NCBI RefSeq assembly: GCF_025821665.1 | Contig: NZ_JACKSJ010000062.1 | Span: 1-64,000, forward strand | Direction of reading: 5' to 3' | DNA: 64,000 nucleotides | DNA from: [Mycobacterium] manitobense | Lineage (GTDB): Bacteria > Actinomycetota > Actinomycetes > Mycobacteriales > Mycobacteriaceae | In this document: piece after piece, positions 11,777 to 23,814 of the stretch | How the letters are laid out: every line of letters begins with the position of its first letter | Position numbering within the stretch: position 1 is the first letter of the stretch | The notes under the pieces: generated by a model | Database searches by the model: none | Seen by the model: the letters and a program-made list of their open reading frames with translations, nothing else | What the model was told of the DNA's origin: nothing | Position numbers and translations under genes: made by a program

Positions 11777-13249
11777 TCACGCCTGGGGTGTCTCGGCCGC
11801 CGCGCGCTGCCGGCCGGCGCGCAACCGCCGCAGGCTGCGGTCACGGCCGAGCAGTTCCAGCGACTCGAACAGCGGGGGGCTGATGGTCGCACCGGTGATC
11901 GCCACCCGGATCGGGCCGAACGCCTTACGCGGCTTGAGCTCGAGGCCGTCGATCAGCGCCGCCTTCAGCGCCTCTTCGATCGCCGTCGTCGTCCACTCCT
12001 CGACACCCTCCAGGGCGGTCGCCGCGGCGTCGAGCACGGCCACCGCCTCCGAGCGCAGTTCCTTGGCCGCGGACTTCTCGTCGAGCGCAAACGCAGAGTC
12101 GTCGAGGAACTTCAACAGCTCCCATGCGTCGCCGAGCACGACGATGCGCGTCTGGACCAGCCGGGCGGCCTCGGCGAACTGCCGCTCGTCGAGGCCGGTG
12201 TCGTGACCGTGGGTGGAGAAGAAGTCGCGCAGCCGGACGGTGAACTCGTCCTCGCTGAGCAACCGGAGGTGCTCGGCGTTGAGGGCGTCGGCCTTCTTCT
12301 GGTCGAAGCGCGCCGGATTGGAGTTGACGTCGGCGACGTCGAACGCGGCCACCATCTCGTCGAGGCTGAACACGTCGTGGTCGTCGGCGATCCCCCACCC
12401 CAGGAGCGCCAGGTAGTTGAGCAGGCCCTCCGGGATGAAGCCCCGCTCCCGGTGCAGGAACAGGTTCGACTGCGGATCCCGCTTGGACAGCTTCTTGTTG
12501 CCGTCACCGAGAACGCTCGGCAGATGTCCGAATTCGGGCACCCGCTCGGCCACGCCGATCCGGATCAGCGCCTCGTACAAGGCGATCTGGCGCGGCGTCG
12601 AGGACATGATGTCCTCGCCGCGCAGCACATGGGTGATCTTCATCAACGCGTCGTCGACCGGATTGACCAAGGTGTACAACGGATCGCCGCTGGCGCGGGT
12701 GAGCGCGAAATCCGGAACGGAGCCCGCAGGGAAGGTCGTCTCGCCGCGCACGAGATCGCGCCACGTGAGGTCGTGGTCGGGCATCTTGAGCCGGATCACC
12801 GGCCTGCGCCCGTCGGCGAGGTAGGCCGCCCGCTGCTCGTCGGTGAGTTCGCGATCGAAGTTGTCGTAGCCCAGCTTCGGATTGCGCCCGGCAGCTACGT
12901 GCCGGGCCTCGACCTCCTCGGGAGTCGAGAACGCCTCGTAGGCCTCGCCGGCCGCGAGCAGACGGTCCACCACGTCGCGGTGGATGTCGCGGCGCTGCGA
13001 CTGCCGGTAGGGCGCGTACGGCCCGCCGATGTCGGGACCCTCGTCGTAGTCGAGCCCCAGCCAGGACAGCGCGTCCAGCAGGGCCAGATAGCTCTCCTCG
13101 CTGTCGCGTTCGGCGTCGGTGTCCTCGAGACGGAAGACGAATGCGCCCCCGGTGTGGCGGGCGTAGGCCCAGTTGAACAGGGCGGTGCGGATGAGGCCGA
13201 CGTGCGGCGTTCCCGTCGGCGAGGGGCAGAACCGGACCCGGACCGTCAT
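11777..13249 (-). CDS. gltX: Glutamyl-tRNA synthetase (probably non-discriminating)
   Basis: Class I synthetase that charges tRNA-Glu and, in bacteria without GlnRS, also tRNA-Gln. The 490 residues show the HIGH-type motif [11 protein letters not shown] at the N-terminus and the KMSKS-type KKLSKRD near residue 255. Matches Rv2992c. The ATG at 13249 overlaps the upstream stop by one base (TGATG); a GTG at 13252 (GTGA overlap) is equally possible. GGAAGGG lies upstream of both. It is the second gene of a unit with the FAH-family gene. Confidence 0.97.
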   Translation of the reverse strand: MTVRVRFCPSPTGTPHVGLIRTALFNWAYARHTGGAFVFRLEDTDAERDSEESYLALLDALSWLGLDYDEGPDIGGPYAPYRQSQRRDIHRDVVDRLLAAGEAYEAFSTPEEVEARHVAAGRNPKLGYDNFDRELTDEQRAAYLADGRRPVIRLKMPDHDLTWRDLVRGETTFPAGSVPDFALTRASGDPLYTLVNPVDDALMKITHVLRGEDIMSSTPRQIALYEALIRIGVAERVPEFGHLPSVLGDGNKKLSKRDPQSNLFLHRERGFIPEGLLNYLALLGWGIADDHDVFSLDEMVAAFDVADVNSNPARFDQKKADALNAEHLRLLSEDEFTVRLRDFFSTHGHDTGLDERQFAEAARLVQTRIVVLGDAWELLKFLDDSAFALDEKSAAKELRSEAVAVLDAAATALEGVEEWTTTAIEEALKAALIDGLELKPRKAFGPIRVAITGATISPPLFESLELLGRDRSLRRLRAGRQRAAAETPQA

Positions 13250-14031
13250 CACTTGCCCTTCCGCACAACGGGATTGGTCAGCGTGCCGATGCCCTCCACC
13301 GTGATGCTGACGGTGTCGCCGTCCTCCAGCGGGCCGACCCCCTCCGGCGTGCCGGTGAGGATGACGTCACCCGGCAGCAGGGTCATCACCGCCGACACCC
13401 ACTCGATGATGGCCCCGATGTCGTGGATCATCAGCGACGTCCGGCTGTGCTGGCGCAACTGCCCGTTGACCTCGGTGCGCAGATCCAGGTCGGTGGGGTC
13501 GAGGTCGGTGACGATCCACGGCCCGAGCGGGCAGAAGGTGTCATGGCCCTTCGCGCGCGTCCACTGGCCATCCTGCTTCTGCTGATCCCGGGCTGACACG
13601 TCGTTGGCGATCGTGTAGCCGAGGATGTTCTCGGCGGCGCGGGCGGCCGGGACGTCCTTGCACGGCCGGCCGATCACCACCGCCAGTTCCCCTTCGTGAT
13701 GTACCGGATTGGCGCCGGCCGGCAGCTGGATCGGGACGCGCGGACCGATGATCGACGTGTTCGGCTTGAGGAAGATGATCGGATCCGGGAAGTCGCCGCC
13801 GCCCATCTCCTCGATGTGGGCGGCGTAGTTCTTGCCCATGCATACCACCTTGCTGGCCAGGATCGGCGCCAGCAGGCGGACGTCGGCCAGCGGCCAGGAC
13901 CGCCCGGTGAACGTCGGAGTGCCGAACGGATGTTCGGCGATCTCCTTGGCGACGGCCGTCGGATCGTCGGGAGGGCCTTCGACACTGACGAAGGCGACAC
14001 CGTCTGGGCTGGCGATTCGACCGAGGCGCAT
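13249..14031 (-). CDS. Fumarylacetoacetate hydrolase family protein (Rv2993c-like)
   Basis: A 260-residue FAH-fold protein; relatives hydrolyse or isomerise 2-oxo-diacids such as fumarylpyruvate or act as oxaloacetate decarboxylases. Family signatures visible are [13 protein letters not shown], the metal-binding [11 protein letters not shown], and NDVSARDQQ. The C-terminal [19 protein letters not shown] is also typical. The specific substrate is not readable. I chose ATG 14031 because TAGGCT (14038-14043, minus) lies exactly 6 bases upstream, a leaderless arrangement; a GTG at 14037 would sit inside that spacer. Coupled to gltX. Confidence 0.92.
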   Translation of the reverse strand: MRLGRIASPDGVAFVSVEGPPDDPTAVAKEIAEHPFGTPTFTGRSWPLADVRLLAPILASKVVCMGKNYAAHIEEMGGGDFPDPIIFLKPNTSIIGPRVPIQLPAGANPVHHEGELAVVIGRPCKDVPAARAAENILGYTIANDVSARDQQKQDGQWTRAKGHDTFCPLGPWIVTDLDPTDLDLRTEVNGQLRQHSRTSLMIHDIGAIIEWVSAVMTLLPGDVILTGTPEGVGPLEDGDTVSITVEGIGTLTNPVVRKGK

Positions 14032-14037
14032 CAGCAC

Positions 14038-14043
14038 AGCCTA
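14038..14043 (-). promoter_or_regulatory. -10 hexamer of leaderless FAH-gltX transcript
   Basis: TAGGCT on the minus strand, six bases before ATG 14031; no ribosome site is present, so the transcript probably starts at the codon. Confidence 0.5.
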
Positions 14044-14145
14044 GTGGCCGCCGGGCGGCGACCGACGGCGGACTCCCCGCCGACGGCGTCCCATACTCTG
14101 AGACAGAAGTTCTGCAGCGTGAGACACGTGTGCCACCATGTCCGC

Positions 14146-15339
14146 ATGGCCACGGCGGCGATCGGCACCCTGCGACGCTGGTCGATGCTGGCCATCGCGC
14201 TCACCGCTACGTTGTGCGCCAACGTGTTCATCAACGGGGCGGCGTTCCTCATCCCCACCCTGCACTCCGACCGCGGACTCGACCTGGCGGTGGCCGGCCT
14301 GCTCTCGTCCATGCCGAGCTTCGGGATGGTGGTCACGCTGATCGCCTGGGGCTATGTGGTCGACCGGGTCGGCGAGCGGTTCGTGCTCACCGTCGGTTCG
14401 GCGCTGACCGCGGCCGCCGCCTTCGCCGCGGCAGCCGCCGACTCCCTGATCCTGGTGGGCGCACTGCTGTTCCTCGGCGGCATGGCCGCTGCGAGCAGCA
14501 ATTCGGCCAGCGGCCGGCTGGTGGTGGGCTGGTTCCCCCCGCAGCAGCGCGGGATGGTGATGGGCATCCGGCAGACCGCCACGCCACTGGGCGTCGGGCT
14601 CGGCGCGCTGGTCATCCCACGGCTGGCCGAGTCGCACGGTGTGGGGACCGCGCTGTTGTTCCCCGCGGTGGTGTGTGCGGTCGCAGCGGTGATCTGCGTG
14701 GCGGGCGTGCTGGATCCGCCGCGGCCGCCGCGCGCGGAGGCGCCGGCCGCGGATCTGGCCAACCCGTACCGGGGCGCGGCCGTGCTGTGGCGGATCCACG
14801 CCGTCTCGGTGCTGCTGGTGGTGCCACAGGCGGTGGTGTGGACCTTCACCCTGGTGTGGCTGATGACCGATCGCGGATGGTCGGCGGTGTCGGCCGGGAC
14901 ACTCGTGACCGTCGCCCAACTCCTCGGTGCGGGTGGACGTGTCGCCGCCGGCTACTGGTCCGACAGGGTGCGTCACCGGCTCCGGCCGATCCGGTCCATC
15001 GCACTGGCCGCCGCCGCCACCATGGCGCTGCTCGCGCTGACCGATGCGCTCGGCTCACCGATCAGCGTCGCGCTGATGGTGGCGGCGTCGGTGATCACCG
15101 TCTCCGACAACGGGCTGGCCTTCACCGCGATCGCCGAGATCGCAGGCCCCTTCTGGAGCGGCCGCGCCCTCGGCGCGCAGAACACCAGCCAGCACCTGGC
15201 GTCCGCGGCCGCTGCGCCGTTGTTCGGCGGGCTGATCGGAATCGCCGGCTATCCGGCGGCGTTCGCGGTGTGCGCCGTGCTGCCGCTCATCGCCCTGCCC
15301 CTGGTTCCCGTCGACATCGAGACCACGTCGGACACCTGA
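14146..15339 (+). CDS. MFS transporter (Rv2994-like)
   Basis: Integral membrane permease of the major facilitator superfamily with about 12 hydrophobic helices in 397 residues. The inter-helix loop GYVVDRVGERFVLTVGS matches the family motif A region after helix 2, and a second half begins near residue 210. Substrate unknown; homologues are annotated as nitrate/nitrite or drug permeases without proof. The start is uncertain: ATG 14146 opens the conserved region, while GTG 14128 is an alternative. Neither has a clear ribosome site. Confidence 0.88.
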   Translation: MATAAIGTLRRWSMLAIALTATLCANVFINGAAFLIPTLHSDRGLDLAVAGLLSSMPSFGMVVTLIAWGYVVDRVGERFVLTVGSALTAAAAFAAAAADSLILVGALLFLGGMAAASSNSASGRLVVGWFPPQQRGMVMGIRQTATPLGVGLGALVIPRLAESHGVGTALLFPAVVCAVAAVICVAGVLDPPRPPRAEAPAADLANPYRGAAVLWRIHAVSVLLVVPQAVVWTFTLVWLMTDRGWSAVSAGTLVTVAQLLGAGGRVAAGYWSDRVRHRLRPIRSIALAAAATMALLALTDALGSPISVALMVAASVITVSDNGLAFTAIAEIAGPFWSGRALGAQNTSQHLASAAAAPLFGGLIGIAGYPAAFAVCAVLPLIALPLVPVDIETTSDT

Positions 15340-15442
15340 TCGACGACCCAGCGTCGAATCCGTTGCGCCGCAACCCCCACCTTGACATCGTGAACGTTTC
15401 CGGCGGAACCGCATTCGCCGCCCTGATGCAGCGGCAGCAGCG

Positions 15443-16453
15443 CTAGAGGTTCGCCGCGATCCGGTCGCCGATCTGGGTGGTGGACAACTTCTCGTCACCA
15501 CGGGTGGCGAGGTGCTGCTCGACCGCACGGTCGACGCGTGCCGCCGCGGCGTCCTCGCCGATGTGGGACAACAGCAGCGCCACCGACATGACGGCCGCCG
15601 TCGGGTCGGCGATGCCCTGCCCCGCGATGTCCGGCGCGCTGCCGTGCACCGGTTCGAACATCGACGGATTGGTGCGCGTGGCGTCGATGTTGCCGCTGGC
15701 CGCCAGGCCGATCCCACCGGAGACGGCGGCCGCGAGGTCGGTGATGATGTCGCCGAACAGGTTGTCGGTGACGATCACGTCGAACCGGCCCGGATCGGTC
15801 ACCATGTGGATGGTGGCGGCGTCGATGTGCTGATAGGCGGTCTCGACATCGGGGAACTCGCGACCGACCTCGGCGACCGTGCGCGCCCACAGGGTGCCCG
15901 CATACGTCAGGACGTTCGTCTTGTGCACCAGCGTCAGGTGCTTGCGCCGCTTGGCCGCTCGCGCGAACGCGTCGCGCACCACTCGTTCGACACCGAACGC
16001 GGTGTTCAGGCTGACCTCGGTGGCGACCTCGTGCGGGGTCCCGACGCGGATCGCGCCGCCGGTGCCGGTGTACGGCCCCTCGGTTCCTTCGCGCACCACC
16101 ACGAAGTCGATCGCCGGGTCGCCGGCCAGCGGGCTGGTGACGCCCGGCAGCAGCCGGGACGGCCGCAGGTTGACGTGGTGGTCGAGCTGGAAGCGCAGTG
16201 TCAGCAGTAGCCCGCGTTCCAGCACGCCGCTGGGCACCGACGGATCACCGATCGCACCGAGCAGGATCGCGTCGTGGCCGCGCAACTCGTCGACCACACC
16301 GTCGGGCAGCGTCTCCCCCGTGGCGTGATAGCGCCGCGCGCCGAGGTCGTACTCGGTGCGCTCGACGCCCGGCAGCACGACGTCGAGCACCTTGAGTGCC
16401 TCGGCGATGACCTCGGGTCCGATGCCGTCGCCGGCGATCACGGCGAGCTTCAC
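15443..16453 (-). CDS. leuB: 3-isopropylmalate dehydrogenase
   Basis: Oxidatively decarboxylates 3-isopropylmalate to 2-ketoisocaproate with NAD+, the third leucine-specific step. The 336 residues equal the M. tuberculosis length. Visible motifs are [12 protein letters not shown] at the N-terminus and [20 protein letters not shown], the metal and substrate-binding signature. [18 protein letters not shown] is the NAD-binding loop. The GTG at 16453 overlaps the serA stop by four bases (GTGA), implying translational coupling with serA. Confidence 0.97.
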   Translation of the reverse strand: MKLAVIAGDGIGPEVIAEALKVLDVVLPGVERTEYDLGARRYHATGETLPDGVVDELRGHDAILLGAIGDPSVPSGVLERGLLLTLRFQLDHHVNLRPSRLLPGVTSPLAGDPAIDFVVVREGTEGPYTGTGGAIRVGTPHEVATEVSLNTAFGVERVVRDAFARAAKRRKHLTLVHKTNVLTYAGTLWARTVAEVGREFPDVETAYQHIDAATIHMVTDPGRFDVIVTDNLFGDIITDLAAAVSGGIGLAASGNIDATRTNPSMFEPVHGSAPDIAGQGIADPTAAVMSVALLLSHIGEDAAAARVDRAVEQHLATRGDEKLSTTQIGDRIAANL

Positions 16454-18036
16454 GACAGGTCGACCAGTTCCAGCGTCGATGCGTTGACGTCGCGGCCGAT
16501 GCCGGCCAGCACGTCGTCGGGAACCTGCCGGTCGAGCCGCAACATGATGGTCGCGCCGTCGCCGTCGGCGTCCTGGGAGAGCTGCGCGGCCAGGATGTTC
16601 ACCGCGGCGCCGCCGAGCAGGGTGCCGATCTTGCCCAGTGCGCCCGGCTGGTCGTCGTAGTTGATGATCAGGTTCACGCCCTCGGCGCGCAGATCCAGGT
16701 TGCGGCCGTTGACCTGCACGACCTTCTCGACCAGCTGCGGTCCGGACAGCGTGCCCGAGACGTTGACGGTCGAGCCGTCAGCGGCCACGGCGCGCACGTC
16801 GACGACGCTGCGGTGATTGGGGCTCTCGCTCTCGGTGTCGATGCTCGCCTCGACGCCACGCTCGGCGGCCAGCGCGGGGGCGTTGACGAACGTCACCTGA
16901 TCCTCGATCACCGCGGAGAACAGGCCGCGTAGCGCGGACAGCCGCAGCACCCCGACGTCCTCGGATGCCAGCTCACCGCGCACCTGGACGCACAGGTTGG
17001 TCGGCAGTTCCGCGGACAGCGCCCCGACCAGCACGCCCAGCTTGCGGACCAGGTCCAGCCACGGCGCCACCTCCTCGCCGACGGTGCCGCCCCCGACGTT
17101 CACGGCGTCCGGCACGAACTCGCCGGCCAGCGCGAGCCGCACGCTGGCCGCGACGTCGGTGCCTGCCCGGTCCTGCGCCTCGGCGGTCGATGCGCCGAGG
17201 TGCGGTGTGACGACGACCTGCGGCAGCTCGAACAGCGGGCTGTCGGTGCACGGTTCGGTCGCGAAGACGTCCAGGCCCGCACCGCGGATGTGTCCGCTGG
17301 TGATCGCGTCGGCGAGCGCCTGCTCGTCGATCAGCCCGCCGCGCGCTGCGTTGACGATGATGGCGCCCGGCTTGATCTTGGCCAGTGCGTCCTTGCCGAA
17401 CAGGCCCGCGGTCTCCTTCGTCTTCGGCAGGTGCACCGAGATGAAGTCGGCCCGGCCGAGCAGTTCGTCGAGGGAGAGCAGTTCGATGCCCAGCTGCGCA
17501 GCCCGCGCGGACGACACGTAGGGGTCGTAGGCGGTGATGTGCGCACCGAACGCCGCGAGCCGCTGGGCCACCAGCTGCCCGATGCGGCCGAGTCCGACGA
17601 CACCGACGGTCTTGCCGAAGATCTCGGTGCCCGAGAACGACGAGCGCTTCCACGTGTGCTGGCGCAGCGTGGCGTCGGCGGCGGGGATCTGCCGAGCCGT
17701 GGCGAGCAGCAGCGCCAGTGCGTGTTCTGCGGCGCTGTGGATGTTGGACGTCGGCGCGTTGACCACGAGCACGCCGCGCGCGGTGGCGGCGTCGACGTCG
17801 ACGTTGTCCAGGCCGACACCGGCCCGGGCGACGATCTTGAGCTTGGGCGCGGCGGCCAGCACCTCGGCGTCGACGGTCGTCGCCGAACGCACCAGCAGCG
17901 CGTCGGCGTCCGGCACCGCGGCCAGCAGTTTCGGGCGGTCCGGGCCGTCCACCCAGCGGACTTCCACCTGGTCACCGAGGGCGGCGACGGTCGACTCGGC
18001 GAGTTTGTCGGCGATCAATACAACGGGCAGGCTCAC
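16450..18036 (-). CDS. serA: D-3-phosphoglycerate dehydrogenase (long, with ASB and ACT domains)
   Basis: First step of serine synthesis, oxidising 3-phosphoglycerate to phosphohydroxypyruvate. The 528 residues equal Rv2996c. Substrate domain is followed by the NAD-binding [16 protein letters not shown] (about residues 150-165) and the catalytic His region [19 protein letters not shown]. An intervening domain and a C-terminal ACT domain ([20 protein letters not shown]), which binds serine for feedback inhibition, complete it. GTG 18036 lies 6 bases after TACGCT (18043-18048), again leaderless. Forms an operon with leuB. Confidence 0.97.
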   Translation of the reverse strand: MSLPVVLIADKLAESTVAALGDQVEVRWVDGPDRPKLLAAVPDADALLVRSATTVDAEVLAAAPKLKIVARAGVGLDNVDVDAATARGVLVVNAPTSNIHSAAEHALALLLATARQIPAADATLRQHTWKRSSFSGTEIFGKTVGVVGLGRIGQLVAQRLAAFGAHITAYDPYVSSARAAQLGIELLSLDELLGRADFISVHLPKTKETAGLFGKDALAKIKPGAIIVNAARGGLIDEQALADAITSGHIRGAGLDVFATEPCTDSPLFELPQVVVTPHLGASTAEAQDRAGTDVAASVRLALAGEFVPDAVNVGGGTVGEEVAPWLDLVRKLGVLVGALSAELPTNLCVQVRGELASEDVGVLRLSALRGLFSAVIEDQVTFVNAPALAAERGVEASIDTESESPNHRSVVDVRAVAADGSTVNVSGTLSGPQLVEKVVQVNGRNLDLRAEGVNLIINYDDQPGALGKIGTLLGGAAVNILAAQLSQDADGDGATIMLRLDRQVPDDVLAGIGRDVNASTLELVDLS

Positions 18037-18042
18037 GCGGAC

Positions 18043-18048
18043 AGCGTA
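18043..18048 (-). promoter_or_regulatory. -10 hexamer of leaderless serA-leuB transcript
   Basis: TACGCT on the minus strand ends 6 bases before the GTG of serA, with no Shine-Dalgarno between. Confidence 0.55.
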
Positions 18049-18070
18049 GTGGTCTGTAATGGGGGGGCGA

Positions 18071-18094
18071 CGGGCAGGAGCGAAGCGACCGGGG
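18071..18094 (+). repeat. Copy A of a 24-bp dispersed repeat (intergenic, before the FAD gene)
   Basis: These 24 bases, rich in GGAGCGAAGCGACC, recur exactly in inverted orientation at 21980-22003 inside ilvB. Here the repeat lies between serA and the FAD oxidoreductase, immediately before the latter's ribosome site. Confidence 0.85.
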
Positions 18095-18101
18095 AGGGAC
18101 T

Positions 18102-19571
18102 ATGAACATCACGGTGGTCGGCAGCGGACCCAACGGGCTCGCCGCGGCCGTGGTCTGCGCCCGCGCGGGGCTGTCCGTGCAGGTACTGGAGGCGCAGCCG
18201 ACCTTCGGCGGCGGGGCGCGCAGCGCCGCCGACCCCGAGTTCGACGGCATCCTGCACGACGTGTGCTCGGCGGTGCACCCGCTGGCGCTCGGATCGCCGT
18301 TCTTCGCCGAGTTCGACCTGCGGGCGCGCGGCGTCCGGTTCGGCGTGCCCGAGATCTCCTACGCCAACCCGTTGGCGGGGCGGCCCGCGGCGATCGCCTA
18401 CCGCGATCTCGATCGCACGTGCGACGAGTTGTCCGACGGTGCGTCGTGGCGGCGGTTGCTCGGTCCGCTGGTGGAGCACGAGGACACGGTGTTGGGGTTC
18501 ATGTTGGGCGACAAGCGCTCCCTGCCCCGGGATCTCCTCAACGTGACGAGGCTCGGCCTGCGGATCCTCGAGCAGGGCACGCGGGCGTGGAACCTGCTGC
18601 TGCACGGCGACGATGCTCAGGCGTTGCTGACGGGCGTTGCCGCGCATGCCATCTCGCGGCCGCCCTCACTGGCGTCGTCCGGAGCCGGGATGATGCTCAG
18701 CATGCTGGCCCACACCGAGGGCTGGCCCATCCCGGTCGGCGGAACGCAGGCGATCACCGACGCCCTGATCGCCGACCTGCGCGCCCACGGCGGCGAGATC
18801 CACTCCGACAGTGCGGTGACCACTCCGCCGTCGGGAGTCGTGCTGTACGACACCGCCCCGACCGCCCTGATGCCGATCTACCGCGAACGCGTTCCGTCCC
18901 GATACGCCAGGCAGCTCATGCGCTACCGCTTCGGTCCCGGCGCGGCGAAAGTGGACTTCGTCCTGTCCGGTGACGTGCCGTGGTCCGACGAGCGTCTGGC
19001 CGATGCACCGACACTGCACCTGGGTGGCAGCCGCGGCGAGATGGCCCGAGCCGAGATCGAGGCCGCCGAGGGACGGCACGCCGCGCGACCGATGATCCTC
19101 GCCGCGCTCCCCCACCTCGTCGACCCCGCCCGCATGGACGACGCCGGGTGGCGGCCGATGTGGACCTACGCACACGTTCCCGCCGGGTCGACGGTGGACC
19201 AGACCGAGGCCGTCACCGCATCGATCGAACGGTTCGCGCCCGGCTTCCGGGACATCGTCGTCGCCGCGCGCAGCGTCCCCGCCGCCGAGATGCCGCGTCA
19301 CAACGCGAATTACGTGGGCGGCGACATCACCGTCGGTGGCGCCGACGTGTTCAAGGCGGTGCTGGGGCCGACACCGCGGCTCGATCCGTGGGCGACACCC
19401 ATCGACAAGGTCTACCTGTGCTCGTCGGCCACGCCGCCGGGCGCAGGCGTTCACGGGATGGCGGGGTACTACGCGGCACGCTCCGTGCTGCGCCGCGAGT
19501 TCGGCATTCGCGAGATGCCGAGCCTCGCCCCCGAGGGCTTGGTGACATCGGGCGGTCACGACCGGCCCTAG
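18102..19571 (+). CDS. FAD-dependent oxidoreductase, phytoene dehydrogenase-like (Rv2997)
   Basis: A 489-residue amine-oxidase/phytoene-desaturase-type flavoprotein. The N-terminus is a dinucleotide fold (VVGSGPNGLAAAVVCARAG, then the acidic LEAQ), and the C-terminus has the FAD-contacting PGAGVHGMAGYYAA. The substrate is unknown; related proteins act on carotenoids or other polyenes or lipids. ATG 18102 has a GGGGAGGGA ribosome site 3-10 bases upstream. After the TAG stop, the same frame stays open for another 34 codons (see findings). Confidence 0.9.
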   Translation: MNITVVGSGPNGLAAAVVCARAGLSVQVLEAQPTFGGGARSAADPEFDGILHDVCSAVHPLALGSPFFAEFDLRARGVRFGVPEISYANPLAGRPAAIAYRDLDRTCDELSDGASWRRLLGPLVEHEDTVLGFMLGDKRSLPRDLLNVTRLGLRILEQGTRAWNLLLHGDDAQALLTGVAAHAISRPPSLASSGAGMMLSMLAHTEGWPIPVGGTQAITDALIADLRAHGGEIHSDSAVTTPPSGVVLYDTAPTALMPIYRERVPSRYARQLMRYRFGPGAAKVDFVLSGDVPWSDERLADAPTLHLGGSRGEMARAEIEAAEGRHAARPMILAALPHLVDPARMDDAGWRPMWTYAHVPAGSTVDQTEAVTASIERFAPGFRDIVVAARSVPAAEMPRHNANYVGGDITVGGADVFKAVLGPTPRLDPWATPIDKVYLCSSATPPGAGVHGMAGYYAARSVLRREFGIREMPSLAPEGLVTSGGHDRP

Positions 19572-19659
19572 GGTCGCGCGCTGCTCGGACACGCCGTGGG
19601 CTGGGACGACTTCGGCGCGCCCACCTCGGGTGAGATGGACGCGCCGAAAGCGTGGTTCG

Positions 19660-20712
<1,053 letters not shown>

Positions 20713-20719
20713 TCAGGGG

Positions 20720-21225
20720 TTACTTGGCGGTGCCGATGCCGCGGGGACCGCGGGACAACGACACCACACCGGACTGGACGATCTCGCGGATACCGTACGG
20801 CTCGAGCACCCGCAGCAGCGCCTCGAGCTTGCCCGGCGTGCCGGTGGCCTCGACGGTCAGCGACTCGTTGGAGACGTCGACGACCTTGGCGCGGAACAGG
20901 TTCACCGCCTCGATGACCTGACCGCGGGTGGTGGCGTCGGCGCGCACCTTGATCAGCGCCAGTTCCCGCGAGACCGAATTGTCGGCGTCCTGCTCGACGA
21001 TCTTGATCACGTTGATCAGCTTGTTGAGCTGTTTGGTGATCTGCTCGAGCGGGAGCAGCTCCTCGACGCTGACCACGATCGTCATCCGGGACATGTCCTT
21101 CTGCTCCGTCGCGCCGACGGCCAGGGACTCGATGTTGTAGCCGCGCCGCGAGAACAGCGCCGCGACACGGGCGAGCACACCGGGCTTGTCCTCGACGAGC
21201 ACCGACAGCGTGTGCGTGGTGGTCA

Positions 21226-21226
<1 letters not shown>
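20720..21226 (-). CDS. ilvN: Acetolactate synthase small (regulatory) subunit
   Basis: Regulatory subunit that activates IlvB and confers valine feedback inhibition. The 168 residues match Rv3002c. The N-terminal ACT domain opens with LSVLVEDKPGVLARVAALFSR, and the C-terminal half has the ACT-like VDVSNESLTVEATGTPGKLE. The ATG at 21226 shares its A with the ilvB stop TGA, so the subunits are coupled in translation. Confidence 0.98.
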
Positions 21227-23133
<1,907 letters not shown>

Positions 23134-23188
23134 TTCGTCCTCTTGAATCTCGTTGTTGTCGGTTTCACGTCGGCGCCCTTGAAGCAAC

Positions 23189-23225
23189 AAAAAACCCCCG
23201 TCAGCAGGGCTGCTGTACGAGGGTT
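23189..23225 (-). terminator. Intrinsic terminator (attenuator) in the ilvB leader
   Basis: On the minus strand a 9-bp arm (23217-23225) pairs with 23193-23201 (one G-U pair). An inner CAGCAG/CTGCTG helix lies between, and a run of six T follows (23189-23194). Such a T-tract is unusual in mycobacteria. It lies 56 bases before the ilvB start and after the leader peptide. Confidence 0.85.
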
Positions 23226-23286
23226 GGCGCGTCGATGCTGGTGGCTATGCCCAAGTGAGGGCCAGCGCGGCATCAACGCGCCAACC
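23222..23286 (-). promoter_or_regulatory. Competing 17-bp antiterminator stem of the ilvB leader
   Basis: The arms 23270-23286 and 23222-23238 are complementary over 17 bases with one G-U pair, closing a 31-base loop. The second arm shares four bases with the terminator's first arm, so the two structures compete. The leader peptide stop codon falls in the loop. Confidence 0.7.
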
Positions 23287-23313
23287 AATTACTACGAGCA
23301 AGCCCTTTCGCAT
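23245..23313 (-). CDS. ilv leader peptide (Leu-Leu-Val-Val-Ile codons)
   Basis: A 22-residue peptide, MRKGLLVVIGWRVDAALALT followed by WA. Five consecutive regulatory codons (TTG CTC GTA GTA ATT, 23301-23287) encode Leu, Leu, Val, Val and Ile, the end-products of the downstream operon. It starts 8 bases after a TACCGT -10 hexamer (23322-23327) without a Shine-Dalgarno, so it is probably translated from a leaderless or near-leaderless mRNA. Stalling here would favour the antiterminator stem. This is the classic layout for ribosome-mediated attenuation, previously described for ilv operons in related actinobacteria. An overlapping ATG frame at 23320 encodes no branched-chain run. Confidence 0.8.
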   Translation of the reverse strand: MRKGLLVVIGWRVDAALALTWA

Positions 23314-23321
23314 AACACATG

Positions 23322-23327
23322 ACGGTA
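23322..23327 (-). promoter_or_regulatory. -10 hexamer of the ilvBNC promoter
   Basis: TACCGT on the minus strand, 8 bases before the leader peptide ATG at 23313. It places the transcription start at or within two bases of the start codon. Confidence 0.5.
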
Positions 23328-23411
23328 GCCTCCGCACAGGTCACAGGTCAAATTCCGGCGCCCCCGGTCCGGCCCGCCGCGGCCCCTTCGGCGCAGTGCC
23401 AGAATGGGAAC

Positions 23412-23810
23412 GTGACCACGCCCTCCGCATCCACGCCGCCGGCTCCGGTCGTCATCCGGATCTCGCCGATGGCGCACCTTGCGGTCGGTTTCTTCGCGTT
23501 CGCACTGCTCGCGATCGTGATGAGCACCCCGCCGGTGTCCGCCGTTCTGTTCGTACTCCCGATCGCACTGTCGGCGTTGATCATTCGCTACCGCACCGTC
23601 GCCGACCAGGACAGCGTCACCGCCCGCCGGGCATTCGGCAGCACCACCGTCGCCTGGTCGGACATCGAGGGCCTGCAGTTCGGCAAGGGCGCCTGGGCGT
23701 CGGCGCGCCTGACCGACGGTTCTGAATTGCGGCTGCCGGCCGTCACATTCGCGACGCTGCCCCAGCTGACGGAGATCAGCGCGGGCCGGGTGCCCAACCC
23801 GTACGCGTAG
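23412..23810 (+). CDS. cfp6: PH-like domain membrane protein (Cfp6/Rv3004-like)
   Basis: A 132-residue protein with two hydrophobic segments (about residues 20-37 and 42-56) followed by a bacterial PH-like domain (RYRTVADQDSVTARRAFG, VAWSDIEGLQFGKG). It resembles the low-molecular-weight antigen CFP6, found next to ilvB in mycobacteria. Function unknown. The GTG at 23412 has GGGA just upstream, only weakly placed; the frame extends further upstream but through the ilvB promoter region. Confidence 0.82.
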   Translation: MTTPSASTPPAPVVIRISPMAHLAVGFFAFALLAIVMSTPPVSAVLFVLPIALSALIIRYRTVADQDSVTARRAFGSTTVAWSDIEGLQFGKGAWASARLTDGSELRLPAVTFATLPQLTEISAGRVPNPYA

Positions 23811-23814
23811 CCCG

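Noticed and set aside
23271-23320. Alternative leader peptide starting at the ATG 23320
   Set aside because: It reads MCYAKGLARSNWLAR with no run of Leu/Val/Ile codons, whereas the overlapping frame from 23313 encodes LLVVI and ends in the loop of the antiterminator.
23189-23330. T-box riboswitch upstream of ilvB
   Set aside because: No Stem I/specifier loop or conserved T-box sequence is present; the leader peptide and simple terminator/antiterminator explain the region.
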